Position numbers and translations under genes: made by a program. From Pleurodeles waltl (taxonomy: Eukaryota > Chordata > Amphibia > Caudata > Salamandridae), in assembly GCF_031143425.1 (NCBI RefSeq), contig NC_090441.1, forward strand, positions 225,180,928-225,244,927: a stretch of 64,000 nt of DNA, written 5' to 3'. This document shows positions 33,859 to 44,066 of this stretch, piece after piece. Numbering within the stretch: the first letter of the stretch is position 1; each line of letters starts with the position of its first letter. The notes beneath the pieces are model-generated. The model ran no database searches. It saw nothing but the letters and a program-made list of their open reading frames with translations, and had not been told where the DNA came from.

Positions 33859-35183
33859 ATAGGAAAGTGCCCCTTTTGGCATAGTTACCTCCTACTTATT
33901 GCCTGGTATTGATGCTAACTTGACTGAGTGTGTCCTGGGATCCTGCTAACCAGGGCCCAGCACCAGTGTTCTTTACTTAAACTGTAATATTGTTTTCACA
34001 ATTGACACACCCCGTCACACAGCTTAGGCCCTTGTGTAAGGTATCTGTGGTACCAAACCCCACAGCTCCATGATGGCTTCACTGAAGACTGAGAAGTTTG
34101 GTATAAAACTTCTCAGCACAATAAACCCAGTATTGGATGCATTGTAAAATGCACACAGAGGTTATCTTATAGATGCCCCCTGTACTTCATCCAACCATTT
34201 AGTACAGGACCGACAAGTCTGTGCCAGCCTGCCAAGTTTCTGACCCCATGGGGTGAGAGCCTTTGTGCTTTCTGGGGTTAGAAACAAAGCCTGCTCTGGG
34301 TAGAGGTGCTTCACACCTCCACCTGTAGGAACTGTAACACTTGGCAGTGAGCCTCAAAGGCTCAGGCCTCCTATTGCAATGCCTCAGGGCACTTTAGCTA
34401 GTGGAGATGCCCACCACCCTGGACCAAGCCCCACTTTTGGTGGCAGGTCTGGTGGGAAAATTAGGAAAAACAAGGAGGAGTGCCCATTTCAACTGGGACC
34501 ACCCCTAGGGTGTACAGAGCTGAAGTGCCCCCCTTCTTGCAGAATTATCTGTTTTGTTTTGGAGGATAGGGACCAATAGGGTTAGGAATGTGCTTTCCTC
34601 CCCAAAGGGAGTGGGCATAGGAAGGGTGTAGCAACCCTCAGGGACAGTAGCCATCTAGTATTTAGGGGCTCCCCTGAACTTTAATCAGTAGATTGCTGGT
34701 GACCTATAAAGAAAGAAGAAAGAAGAAGGACTGCTTAGCCGACTCCAGCAGTGAAGACTCAAAATAACAACTGACTTGGTCCCAGCCCTACCGGCCTGTC
34801 TGCAGCTTCAATAACCCCTGCTCCAAGAAGGTGATGCATCCTGAAGGACAAGTGCCTCTACAAACACCAAGAGGACTGCCTTCCCAGCAGAGGACGAAAA
34901 AGTCTGAGGTCAGCAGCCCTGCCCAGAAGAAATCACATGAAAGACTCCAGAACCACCCTGGATCCGCAAGCCCTATCCTCTCTGCACCTGACATCCACAG
35001 CCCGAGTCTAGGTGGCCCACTGGTCAAGAAGAGGTCCCTAGGTGATTTCAACCTCAAGTCCATCCTGGGTTGATCCCTCCTGGCCAACACAATGATGCCT
35101 GCAGCCTGAATCTAGAGGCTGACAGCGACCGGATCCGACAAAGATTCCTGACACCTAAAGGTACCCCTGCATCTGCAGTCCCA
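33859..35183 (+). repeat. 5' part of a gypsy-type LTR, truncated by the LINE
   Basis: Starts ATAGGAAAGTGCCCCTTTTGG, reminiscent of the TGTAGGAAAGTACC start of the Gmr1-type LTRs, and continues with LTR-like text (GGACC...AGGGCCCAGCACCAGTG; AATAAACCCAG near 34,121). It stops exactly where the 3' tail of the minus-strand LINE begins, so the LINE appears to have inserted into it. No coding sequence. Confidence 0.45.
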
Positions 35184-35586
35184 TTTATTTATTTTATTTT
35201 ATTTAGATTTAGTTTTCTATAGCGCTGGCAAGACCCAAGGGTATCAGAGCGCTTTACAACAGTCTAGGCAATAAACAAACAAGTTCAAAGAGACAGTTAT
35301 ACATGTAGGTTTCACAAGGTCAAGAAGATAAAGTAACGGCTGTGGTGGGGTGGGTGGTGAGAGATTCTTGTTGAAGTGGAGTTGGTTGAGGAGGAATTCT
35401 TTTACTTGCTTCTTGAAGATCTGGTAGGAAGGATTGGATCTGATGTGGACTGGTATGGAGTTCCAGATTTTAGGGGCGTTGCTTGAGAAGGAGCATGTCC
35501 GAGTTGTTTGCTTCTGTGTTTTGGGCAGGATGAGGAGGAAGGTGTTTGAGCTTCTTAGTGATCTTGTTTGACCTGCTTTCAGGAGT

Positions 35587-36862
35587 TTATTGGTGAGGTA
35601 TTCTGGTTCCCCGGTGTGAAGGGCTTTGTGGGTTAGGCAGGCAGTTCAGGGCAGGGAAGATGTGTTCATATTTTTTAATTCCAGTCATCAGTCTGGCGGC
35701 TGCATGAAGGGTGGACCTCATGGGGGCAAGTTGGGATTTGCCCGTGCCGGTAAGGATGGAGATCTCATAGTCTAGTCTGGAGAGCACCAGTGCTTGTGTG
35801 GCCTGTTTGAGATCGTCTTGGGGAATGAAAGATTTGATTTTGTTCAGCAGTTTTAGGCTGTGGAAAGCATTATTGGCGTTCTTCTTGATATGGTCCTGCA
35901 TAGTCAGGTTGGTGTTCAGAGTGATTCCCAGTGACTTGACCGTGTTCGTAGGGGTAAGATTGCTTTTGAGAGTGTCGATGGATTCCAGCCATTTTTGCAT
36001 CTGGGGGAGCTGATTCGTTTTTGAAAGGAGGAGTATTTCCGTCTTATCCTGGTTGAGTTTCAGATGGTTGTGGGATAGCCAACATTGAGCTTCTTTAAGG
36101 GTGTTGTTCAGGCGGTGAATGTCTTCTATAGAGGATATTTCAATGTAAAGTTGAGTGTCGTCAGCATAGAGATGGAAGGGGATGTTGGCTCGATGGAGGA
36201 TGGTAGTGAGGGGTTCCATGTAGATGTTGAAGAGTGTGGGTGAGAGGACAGATCCTTGGGGGACTCCTCTGGTGATAATTGAGGTGGGCGAGGTCATGAT
36301 ATGTATTTTTACTTGTTGCCTTCAGTTTTTTTAGGAAGGAAGAAAACCAGCGGAGGACTATGCCTTCTATGCCAACTCTCTTTTGGAGTGAGTCCAGAAG
36401 GAGCTTGTGGTCAACAGTGTCGAAGGCCACTGTTAGGTCTAGGAGAATCAGAAGGCAGCATCGGTCAGCATCAAGGGAGTTGCGATCATCTACTATGTTG
36501 AGAATGGCTGTTTCTGTGTTACAGCCTTTTCTGAAACCTGATTGTAGAGGGTTAAGAAGGTTGTTGTTATCTATGTGTTGGGTTAGTTGATGGAGAACAC
36601 ATCTCTCAAGAGTTTTGGCAAGGAAGGGTAGGTTGGAGACTGGTCTATAGTTATGAAGGTTGCTCGGCTCAGCTCCTGGTTTCTTTAGAATTGGTGTGAT
36701 ATGACCCAGTTTGAGGCAGTCAGGAATCACGCCGGTTTGCAGGGAGCTGTTAATGATCTTGGTCCAGATAGAGGTGAGGGACTGGTGGAGTTTTTTTGCC
36801 AGGGAGGATGGGAGGGGGTCTGCTAGGTGTAGGAGGTTGGACTGGCTTGTAGTGAGTACCAA
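35587..36862 (-). pseudogene. LINE reverse transcriptase, frameshifted
   Basis: Minus-strand ORF ending near 36,161 holds ITPILKKPG, NYRPVSNLPFLAKTLER and LLDLTVAFDTVDH, the last with the first catalytic Asp of the RT palm. A frame change at about 36,290 leads to 36,297-35,590 with RGVPQGSVLSPTLFNIYM and then the catalytic FHLYADDTQLYIE (YADD), followed by thumb and C-terminal text. Motif order and wording fit the L2/CR1 group. One frameshift and the solo-LTR insertion upstream make it inactive. The 5' edge of the RT-containing part is cut at 36,828. Confidence 0.85.
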
Positions 36863-39612
36863 GGGGTACTTGCACCTTGCACCAGGCCCAGTTATCCCTT
36901 ATTAGTGTATACGGTGTCTCGCAGCATAGGCTGATAGATAATGGTAGCTTAGCAGAGCAGCTTAGGCTGAACTAGGAGACAAGTGAAGCTCCTACAGTAC
37001 CACTAGTGTCATATGCACAATATCATAAGAAAACACAATACACAGATGTACTAAAAATAAAGGTACCCCAAGACCCTGAAAAGTGAGTGCAAAGTGCACT
37101 AAAGTTCCCCAAAGGACATAGAAGTCGTGATAGGGGAATTCTGCAGGAAAGACACAACCCAGCAATGCAACAACAATGGATTTCCAGTCGAGGGTACCTG
37201 TGGAACAAGGGGACCAAGTCCAAAAGTCACAAGCAAGTCGGAGATGGGCAGATGCCCAGGAAATGCCAGCTGTGGATGCAAAGAAGCTGCTACTGGACAG
37301 TAGAAGCTGAAGGTTCTGCAGGACTGACAAGGGCTAGAGACTTCCCCTTTGGAGGATGGATCCTCCACGCCATGAAGAGTCGTACAGAAGTGTTTTCTCG
37401 AAGAAAGACCGCAAACAAGCCTTGCTAGCTGCAAATCGTGCAGTTAGGGTTTTTGGATGCTGCTGTGGCCCAGGAGGGACCAGGATGTCGCCAATTGCGT
37501 CTGGGGACAGAGGGGGCGTCGAGCAAGACAAGGAGCCCTCTCAGAAGCAGGCAGCACCCGCATAAGTGCTGGAACAGGCACTACAAAGCAGAGTGAAACG
37601 GTGCTCACCCGAAGTTGCACAAAGGAGTCCCACGCTGCCGGAGGACAACTTAGGAGGTCGTGCAATGCAGGTTAGAGTGCCGTGGACCCAGGCTGGACTG
37701 TACACAAAGGATTTCCACTGGAAGTGCACAGAGGCCGGAGTAGCTGCAAAAGTCGCGGTTCCCAGCAATGAAGTCTGGCGTGGGGAGGCAAGGACGTACC
37801 TCCACCAAACTTGGACTGAAGAGTCACTGGACTGTGGGAGTCACTTGGACAGAGTTGCTGGATTCAAGGGACCTCGCTCATCGTGCTGAGAGGAGACTCA
37901 GGGTACCGGTGATGCAGTTCTTTGGTGCCTGCAGTTGCAGGGGGACGATTCCGTCGACCTACAGGAGATTTCTTCGGAGCTTCTAGTGCAGAGAGGAGGC
38001 AGACCACCCCCACAGCATGCACCACCAGGAAAGCAGTCGAGAAGGCGGCTGGATCAGCGTTACAGAGTTGCAGTAGTCGTCTTTGCTACTTTGTTGCAGT
38101 TTTGCAGGCTTCCAGCGCGGTCAGCAGTCGATTCCTTGGCAGAAGGTGAAGAGAGAGATGCAGAGGAACTCGGATGAGCTCTTGCATTCGTTATCTAAGG
38201 AATCCCCAGAGACAGAGACCCTAAATAGCCAGAAAAGAGGGTTTGGCTACCTAGGAGAGGGGATAGGCTAGCAACACCTGAAGGAGCCTATCAGAAGGAG
38301 TCTCTGACGTCACCTGATGGCACTGGCCACTCAGAGCAGTCCAGTGTGCCAGCAGCACCTCTGTTTCCAAGATGGCAGAGGTCTGGAGCACACTGGAGGA
38401 GCTCTGGACACCTCCCAGGGGAGGTGCAGGTCAGGGGAGTGGTCACTCCCCTTTCCTTTGTCCAGTTTTGCACCAGAGCAGGGCTAAGGGGTCCCTGAAC
38501 CGGTGTAGACTGGCTTATGCAGAAATGGGCACCATGTGTGCCCATGAAAGCATTTCCAGAGGATGGGGGAGGCTACTCCTCCCCTGCCTTCACACCATTT
38601 TCCAAAGGGAGAGGGTGTAACATCCTCTCTCAGAGGAAGTCCTTTGTTCTGCCATCCTGGGCCAGGCCTGGCTGGACCCCAGGAGGGCCGAAGCCTGTCT
38701 GAGGGGTTGGCAGCAGCAGCAGCTGCAGTGAAACCCCGGGAAAGGCAGTTTGGCAGTACCAGGGTCTGTGCTACAGACCACTGGGATCATGGGATTGTGC
38801 CAACTATGCCAGCATGGCATAGAGGGGGCAATTCCATGATCTTAGACATGTTACATGGCATATTCGGAGATTCCATTGTGAAGCTACATATGGGTAGTGA
38901 CCTATATGTAGTGCACGCGTGTAATGGTGTCCCCGCACTCACAAAGTCCGGGGAATTGGCCCTGAACAATGTGGGGGCACCTTGGCTAGTGCCAGAGTGC
39001 CCACACACTAAGTAACTTAGCACCCAACCTTTATCAGGTAAAGGTTAGACATATAGGTGACTTATATGTTACTTAAGTGCAGTGTAAAATGGCTGTGAAA
39101 TAACGTGGACGTTATTTCACTCAGGCTGCAGTGGCAGGCCTGTGTAAGAATTGTCAGAGCTCCCTATGGGTGGCAAAAGAAATGCTGCAGCCCATAGGGA
39201 TCTCCTGGAACCCCAATACCCTGGGTACCTCAGTACCATATACTAGGGAATTATAAGGGTGTTCCAGTAAGCCAATATAAATTGGTAAAATTGGTCACTA
39301 GCCTGTTAGTGACAATTTGAAAGAAATGAGAGAGCATAACCACTGAGGTTCTGGTTAGCAGAGCCTCAGTCAGACAGTTAGGCATCACACAGGGAACACA
39401 TACCTATAGGTCACAAACTTATGAGCACTGGGGTCCTGACTAGCAGGGTCCCAGTGACACATAACAAACATACTGAAAACATAGGGTTTTCACTATGAGC
39501 ACTGGGCCCTGGCTAGCAGGATCCCAGTGAGACAGTGAAAACACCCTGACATACACTCACAAACAGGCCAAAAGTGGGGGTAACAAGGCTAGAAAGAGGC
39601 TACTTTCTCACA
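36828..39612 (-). mobile_element. Solo LTR of a Gmr1-related element, TSD CTAGG
   Basis: On the plus strand it begins TGTAGGAGGTTGGACTGGC and ends CTACTTTCTCACA; read on the minus strand it is TG...CA. CTAGG occurs at 36,823-36,827 and 39,613-39,617. It aligns over most of its length with the LTRs of E1 and E2 but lacks ~300 bp around the poly(A) signal (junction near 37,066), and its outer U3 end is a different subfamily (TGTGAGAAAGTAGCC when read on the minus strand). CRE (38,305-38,312) and the 26-bp palindrome (39,095-39,120) are kept. 2,785 bp; no internal sequence, so formed by LTR recombination. Confidence 0.85.
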
Positions 39613-40192
39613 CTAGGTGAGAGGATGCTTTGGAGGTGGACAAAAGTTTGGAGATATCCGTTGCCAGGAGTGGGTGGAAGGCTACCCAGCTAGTGGGAGT
39701 TGTATTTTGATTGTGGTTAGGGAGATAAACTTTGGTTCTAAAAGGCGGGTTGGTAGAGGGGGATAGGCAGTGGATATTATTGTTTATGCTAGACGGGGGA
39801 GGCTCTGTGTTTGGTGGAGTATCTGGTTCAAGGGAAAGCTCAGTCTCTGTGATTTTATTATTGAAGAAGTTATCGAAATTGACACAACTGTCTTTGGTTG
39901 CAGGTGGAGGTTTGGGGGGTTTGGTAGTTTGTTGTTTGCTGATGTTGAAGCGCTCCTTTGGGCGGTTTTTGGCTCTATCTAGAGCATTGCGGAAGAAGGT
40001 GTTTTTTTAATTGGTTATGTGTTTTTTGTAGTTTCTCCGTTCCCTTCTGAGTTGTTCAAGGTGGGTAGTGGAAGGGTCGGATCTCCAGAGTCTTTTGGCT
40101 GTTCTCAGTTTTCTTCTTTCTAAATTGAGATCATTGTTAAACCAGGCTCTGGATGGTGTGTTTCTCACTCTTTTCAGTTTCATGGGGGCCAA
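39613..40192 (-). pseudogene. LINE ORF2 linker between endonuclease and RT
   Basis: Minus-strand ORF 40,192-40,010 (SRAWFNNDLNLERRKLRTAK) and following frame down to 39,613 read as the basic, helical connector usually found between endonuclease and RT in L2/CR1 LINEs. A frame change near 40,190 separates it from the endonuclease. Confidence 0.65.
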
Positions 40193-40800
40193 TTAGTAAT
40201 AGTTGTGTTGTACTGGGTGGTTAACTCAGTAGTTGAGAGGTTGGCCGATGAGGGCGGTAGTAGGGAGCTGATTTGTTCTTCAAGGGTTGTTAATGGGATT
40301 TGGTCAATGTTTATTTTCCATTTGAGTGTCTTTTGTGAGTGGTTAGTTTGTTGGGAAGTATTGTTAAAATGGAATAGAATGATGTGATGGTCTGACCAGT
40401 CGACAGGAAAAATATCGTTGATCGTGAGTGAGTCTTTATGAGCTATAATCGCTTCTAGTGTAGCTCCTTTGATGTGGGTTCGGCCCTTGCAGTGGTGGGC
40501 AAGGTCTTTGCTGTGTAAAAGGTCATTTAAGAATTGGAGAAGAGCATTATTATCGTCATTCCATTGGAGGTTGAGGTCACCCAAGATGATGAAGTTGGGG
40601 CATGAGAGGGAGCAGTGTGTTATTAGGTCAGCTAGGTGATCCCCAAAAGGTAGGGTGTTACCTGGGGGGTGGTAAAGTAGGTGGAAGGTCACATTGGAAT
40701 TGTCACTCATCCTGATGGAGGCGTTGAGATGTTCACATGAGTTGTAGCTGAATGTGTCTTTTATATCTATTTTTATATTATTTTTGTGAATGATAGCAAT
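40180..40800 (-). pseudogene. LINE endonuclease, C-terminal two-thirds
   Basis: The minus-strand frame contains HLLYHPPGN, then FIILGDLNLQWND (the GDLN/D motif of AP-type endonucleases) and DWSDHHIILFHF (the catalytic SDHH motif), in the right order and spacing. This domain nicks target DNA during target-primed insertion. At 40,800 the frame runs into the LTR of E1. The missing N-terminal part lies at 51,866-52,028, beyond E1, and joins in the same frame once one copy of the GCAAT duplication is removed. Confidence 0.85.
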
Positions 40801-41206
40801 TGTAGGAAAGTACCATCTTGCCTGGCATGTTACCCCCATTTTTCACTGTATATATGTTGTTATAGTTGTATGTGTCACTGGGACCCTGGTAACCCAGGGC
40901 CCCAGTGCTCATAAGTGTGCCTGAATGTGTTACCTGTGTAGTGACTAACTGTCTCACTGAGGCTCTGCTAATCAGAACCTCAGTGGTTATGCTCTCTCAT
41001 TTCTTTCCAAATTGTCACTGACAGGCTAGTGACCATTTTTACCAATTTACATTGGCTTACTGGAACACCCTTATAATTCCCTAGTATATGGTACTGAGGT
41101 ACCCAGGGTATTGGGGTTCCAGGAGATCCCTATGGGCTGCAGCATTTCTTTTGCCACCCATAGGGAGCTCTGACAATTCTTACACAGGCCTGCCACTGCA
41201 GCCTGA

Positions 41207-41232
41207 GTGAAATAACGTCCACGTTATTTCAC
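41207..41232. promoter_or_regulatory. 26-bp palindrome in U3
   Basis: GTGAAATAACGT, then CC, then ACGTTATTTCAC: perfect 12-bp arms. Also perfect at 49,277-49,302, 52,434-52,459 and 60,597-60,622, and (with GG spacer, other strand) 39,095-39,120. Confidence 0.7.
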
Positions 41233-41415
41233 AGCCATTTTACACTGCACTTAAGTAACTTATAAGTCACCTATATGTCTAACCTTTACCTGGTAAAGGT
41301 TAGGTGCAAAGTTACTTAGTGTGAGGGCACCCTGGCACTAGCCAAGGTGCCCCCACATTGTTCAGAGCCAATTCACTGAACTTTGTGAGTGCGGGGACAC
41401 CATTACACGCGTGCA

Positions 41416-41443
41416 CTACATATAGGTCACTACCTATATGTAG
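41416..41443. promoter_or_regulatory. 28-bp palindrome in U3, with sequence-changed but matched arms in E2
   Basis: CTACATATAGGT / ACCTATATGTAG with a CACT spacer. In the E2 3' LTR (60,806-60,833) the arms differ in sequence but are again perfectly complementary. Confidence 0.65.
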
Positions 41444-42015
41444 CTTCACCATGGTAACTCCGAATATGGCCATGTAACATGTCTATGATCATGGAATTGC
41501 CCCCTCTATGCCATCCTGGCATTGTTGGTACAATTCCATGATCCCAGTGGTCTGTAGCACAGACCCTGGTACTGCCAGACTGCCCTTCCTGGGGTTTCAC
41601 TGCAGCTGCTGCTGCTGCCAACCCCTCAGACAGGCAGCTGCCCTCCTGGGGTCCAGCCAGGCCTGGCCCAGGATGGCAGAACAAAGAACTTCCTCTGAGA
41701 GAGGGTGTGACACCCTCTCCCTTTGGAAAATGGTGTGAAGGCAGGGGAGGAGTAGCCTCCCCCAGCCTCTGGAAATGCTTTGTTGGGCACAGATGTGCCC
41801 AATTCTGCATAAGCCAGTCTACACCGGTTCAGGGACCCCTTAGCCCCTGCTCTGGCGCGAAACTGGACAAAGGAAAGGGGAGTGACCACTCCCCTGACCT
41901 GCACCTCCCCTGGGAGGTGTCCAGAGCTCCTCCAGTGTGCTCCAGACCTCTGCCATCTTGGAAACAGAGGTGCTGCTGGCACACTGGACTGCTCTGAGTG
42001 GCCAGTGCCACCAGG

Positions 42016-42023
42016 TGACGTCA
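42016..42023. promoter_or_regulatory. Consensus CRE (TGACGTCA)
   Basis: Perfect 8-bp CREB/ATF site about 80 bp upstream of the TATA-like box. Present in all other LTR copies that reach this position: 3' LTR of E1, both LTRs of E2, and the solo LTR at 38,305-38,312. Confidence 0.6.
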
Positions 42024-42100
42024 GAGACTCCTGCTGATAGGCTCCTTCAGGTGTTAGTAGCCTTTCCTCTCTCCTAGGTAGCCAAACCCTCTTTTCTGGC

Positions 42101-42107
42101 TATTTAG
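42101..42107 (+). promoter_or_regulatory. TATA-like box of the E1 LTR
   Basis: TATTTAG in the context TTCTGGCTATTTAGGGTCTC, ~80 bp downstream of the CRE. Transcription would start around 42,130. Start site inferred, not shown. Confidence 0.4.
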
Positions 42108-42528
42108 GGTCTCTGTCTCTGGGGAAACTTTAGATAACGAATGCATGAGCGCAGCCGAGTTCCTCTGCATCTCTCTCTTCACCTTCTGATAAGGAAACGA
42201 CCGCTGACCGCGCTGGAAGCCTGCAAACCTGCAACATAGTAGCAAAGACGACTACTGCAACTCTGTAACGCTGATCCTGCCGCCTTCTCGACTGTTTTCC
42301 TGCTTGTGCATGCTGTGGGGGTAGCCTGCCTCCTCTCTGCACCAGAAGCTCCGAAGAAATCTCCCGTGGGTCGACGGAATCTTCCCCCTGCAACCGCAGG
42401 CACCAAAAAGCTGCATTACTGGTCCCTTGGGTCTCCTCTCAGCACGACGAGCAAGGTCCCTCGAATCCAGCGATGCTGTCCAAGTGACCCCCACAGTCCA
42501 GTGACTCTTCAGCCCAAGTTTGGTGGAG

Positions 42529-43129
42529 GTAAGTCCTTGCCTCACCTCGCTGGGCTACATTGCTGGGAACCGCGACTTTGCAGCTACTCCGGCCCCTGTG
42601 CACTTCCGGCGGAAATCCTTCGTGCACAGCCAAGCCTGGGTCCAAGGCACTCTAACCTGCATTGCACGACTTTCTAAGTTGGTCTCCGGCGACGTGGGAC
42701 TCCTTTGTGCAAATTCGGCGAGCACTGTTTCACGGATCCTCGTAGTGCCTGTTTCTGGCACTTTTCCGGGTGCTACCTGCTTTAGTGAGGGCTCTTTGTC
42801 CTGCTCTACGTTCCCTCTCTCTGCAGGTCCAATTTGCGACCTCCTGGTCCCTCCTGGGCCCCAGCAGCGTCCTAAAACGCAAAACGCACGATTTGCGTGT
42901 AGCAAGGCTTGTTGGCGTCCTTTCGGCGGGAAAACACTTCTGCACGACTCTCCAAGGCAAAGGGGATCCGTCCACCAAAGGGAAAGTCTCTAGCCCTTTT
43001 CGTTCCTGCAGAAACCTCAGCTTCTTCTGTCCAGTCGAAGCTTCTTTGCACCCGCAGCTGGCATTTCCTGTGCATCTGCCCATCTCCGACTTGCTTGTGA
43101 CTTTTGGACTTGGTCCCCTTGTTCCACAG
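42529..43129 (+). other. Putative leader intron signals inside the LTR
   Basis: GGTGGAG|GTAAGT at 42,529 is a consensus 5' splice site. CCCTCTCTCTGCAG| (AG at 42,825-42,826) and TTGTTCCACAG| (AG at 43,128-43,129) are good 3' splice sites with pyrimidine tracts. The donor is kept at 50,599, 53,756 and ~61,917, and on the minus strand of E3 near 63,737. Splicing is inferred. Confidence 0.45.
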
Positions 43130-43549
43130 GTACCCTAGATTGGAAATCCACAGTTGTTGCATTGCTGGTTTGTGTCTTTCCTGCATTATTCCTCTAACAC
43201 AACTCTTTTGTCCTTAGGGGAACTTTGGTGCACTTTGCACTCACTTTTCAGGGTCTTGGGGAGGGTTATTTTTCTAACTCTCACTATTTTCTAATAGTCC
43301 CAGCGACCCTCTACAAGGTCACATAGGTTTGGGGTCCATTCGTGGTTCGCATTCCACTTTTGGAGTATATGGTTTGTGTTGCCCCTATCCCTATGTTTCC
43401 CCATTGCATCCTATTGTAACTATACATTGTTTGCACAGTTTTCTAAGACTATACTGCATATTTTTGCTATTGTGTATATATATCTTGTGTATATTTCCTA
43501 TCCTCTCACTGAGGGTACACTCTAAGATACTTTGGCATATTGTCATAAA

Positions 43550-43555
43550 AATAAA
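43550..43555 (+). terminator. Poly(A) signal of the E1 LTR
   Basis: AATAAA followed by a GT-rich stretch (GTGTATTGTGTTTTC) ~20 bp downstream. Conserved in the 3' LTR (51,620-51,625) and in E2 (54,779-54,784). Confidence 0.6.
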
Positions 43556-44066
43556 GTACCTTTATTTTTAGTATAACTGTGTATTGTGTTTTCTTATGAT
43601 ATTGTGCATATGACACTAAGTGGTACTGTAGTAGCTTCACACGTCTCCTAGTTCAGCCTAAGCTGCTCTGCTAAGCTACCATTATCTCTCAGCCTAAGCT
43701 GCTAGACACCCTATACACTAATAAGGGATAACTGGGCCTGGTGCAAGGTGCAAGTACCCCTTGGTGCTCACTACAAGCCAGTCCAGCCTCCTACATTGGT
43801 TGTGCAGTGGTGGGATAAGTGCTTGAGACTACTTACCACTCTTGTCATTGTACTTTTCATAAGAGAAAAATATACAAAACAAGGTCAGTGTATATACACA
43901 TAGCCAAAAAGTTTTGCATTTCCTCTTTTCACTCTTTTCTAAGTGCTGAAAAGTACTTCTAAAACTTTCAAAAAGTTCTTAAAAGTATAAAAAGTTTTTT
44001 CTGTCTTTCCAAAAAGTTCTGAAAACTTTTTTTCTCTTTTGCTATCACTTTAACTCTCTCTAAAAA

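Larger units (their letters stand above)
40801..43795 (+). repeat. E1 5' LTR
   Basis: Runs from TGTAGGAAAGTACC to CAGCCTCCTACA. An inferred layout is U3 to about 42,125, a long R of ~1.4 kb, and U5 of ~220 bp after the poly(A) region. It holds three 12-bp-arm palindromes (41,207-41,232; 41,279-41,303; 41,416-41,443), a CRE, a TATA-like box, splice-like signals and AATAAA, all listed separately. About 3 kb is long for a Ty3/gypsy LTR. Confidence 0.95.

Noticed and set aside
43796..43830. Primer-binding site of E1
   Set aside because: TGGTTGTGCAG follows the LTR at one base, but E2 reads TCGTTGTGCAG there and I cannot match a tRNA 3' end with confidence, so it is not listed.
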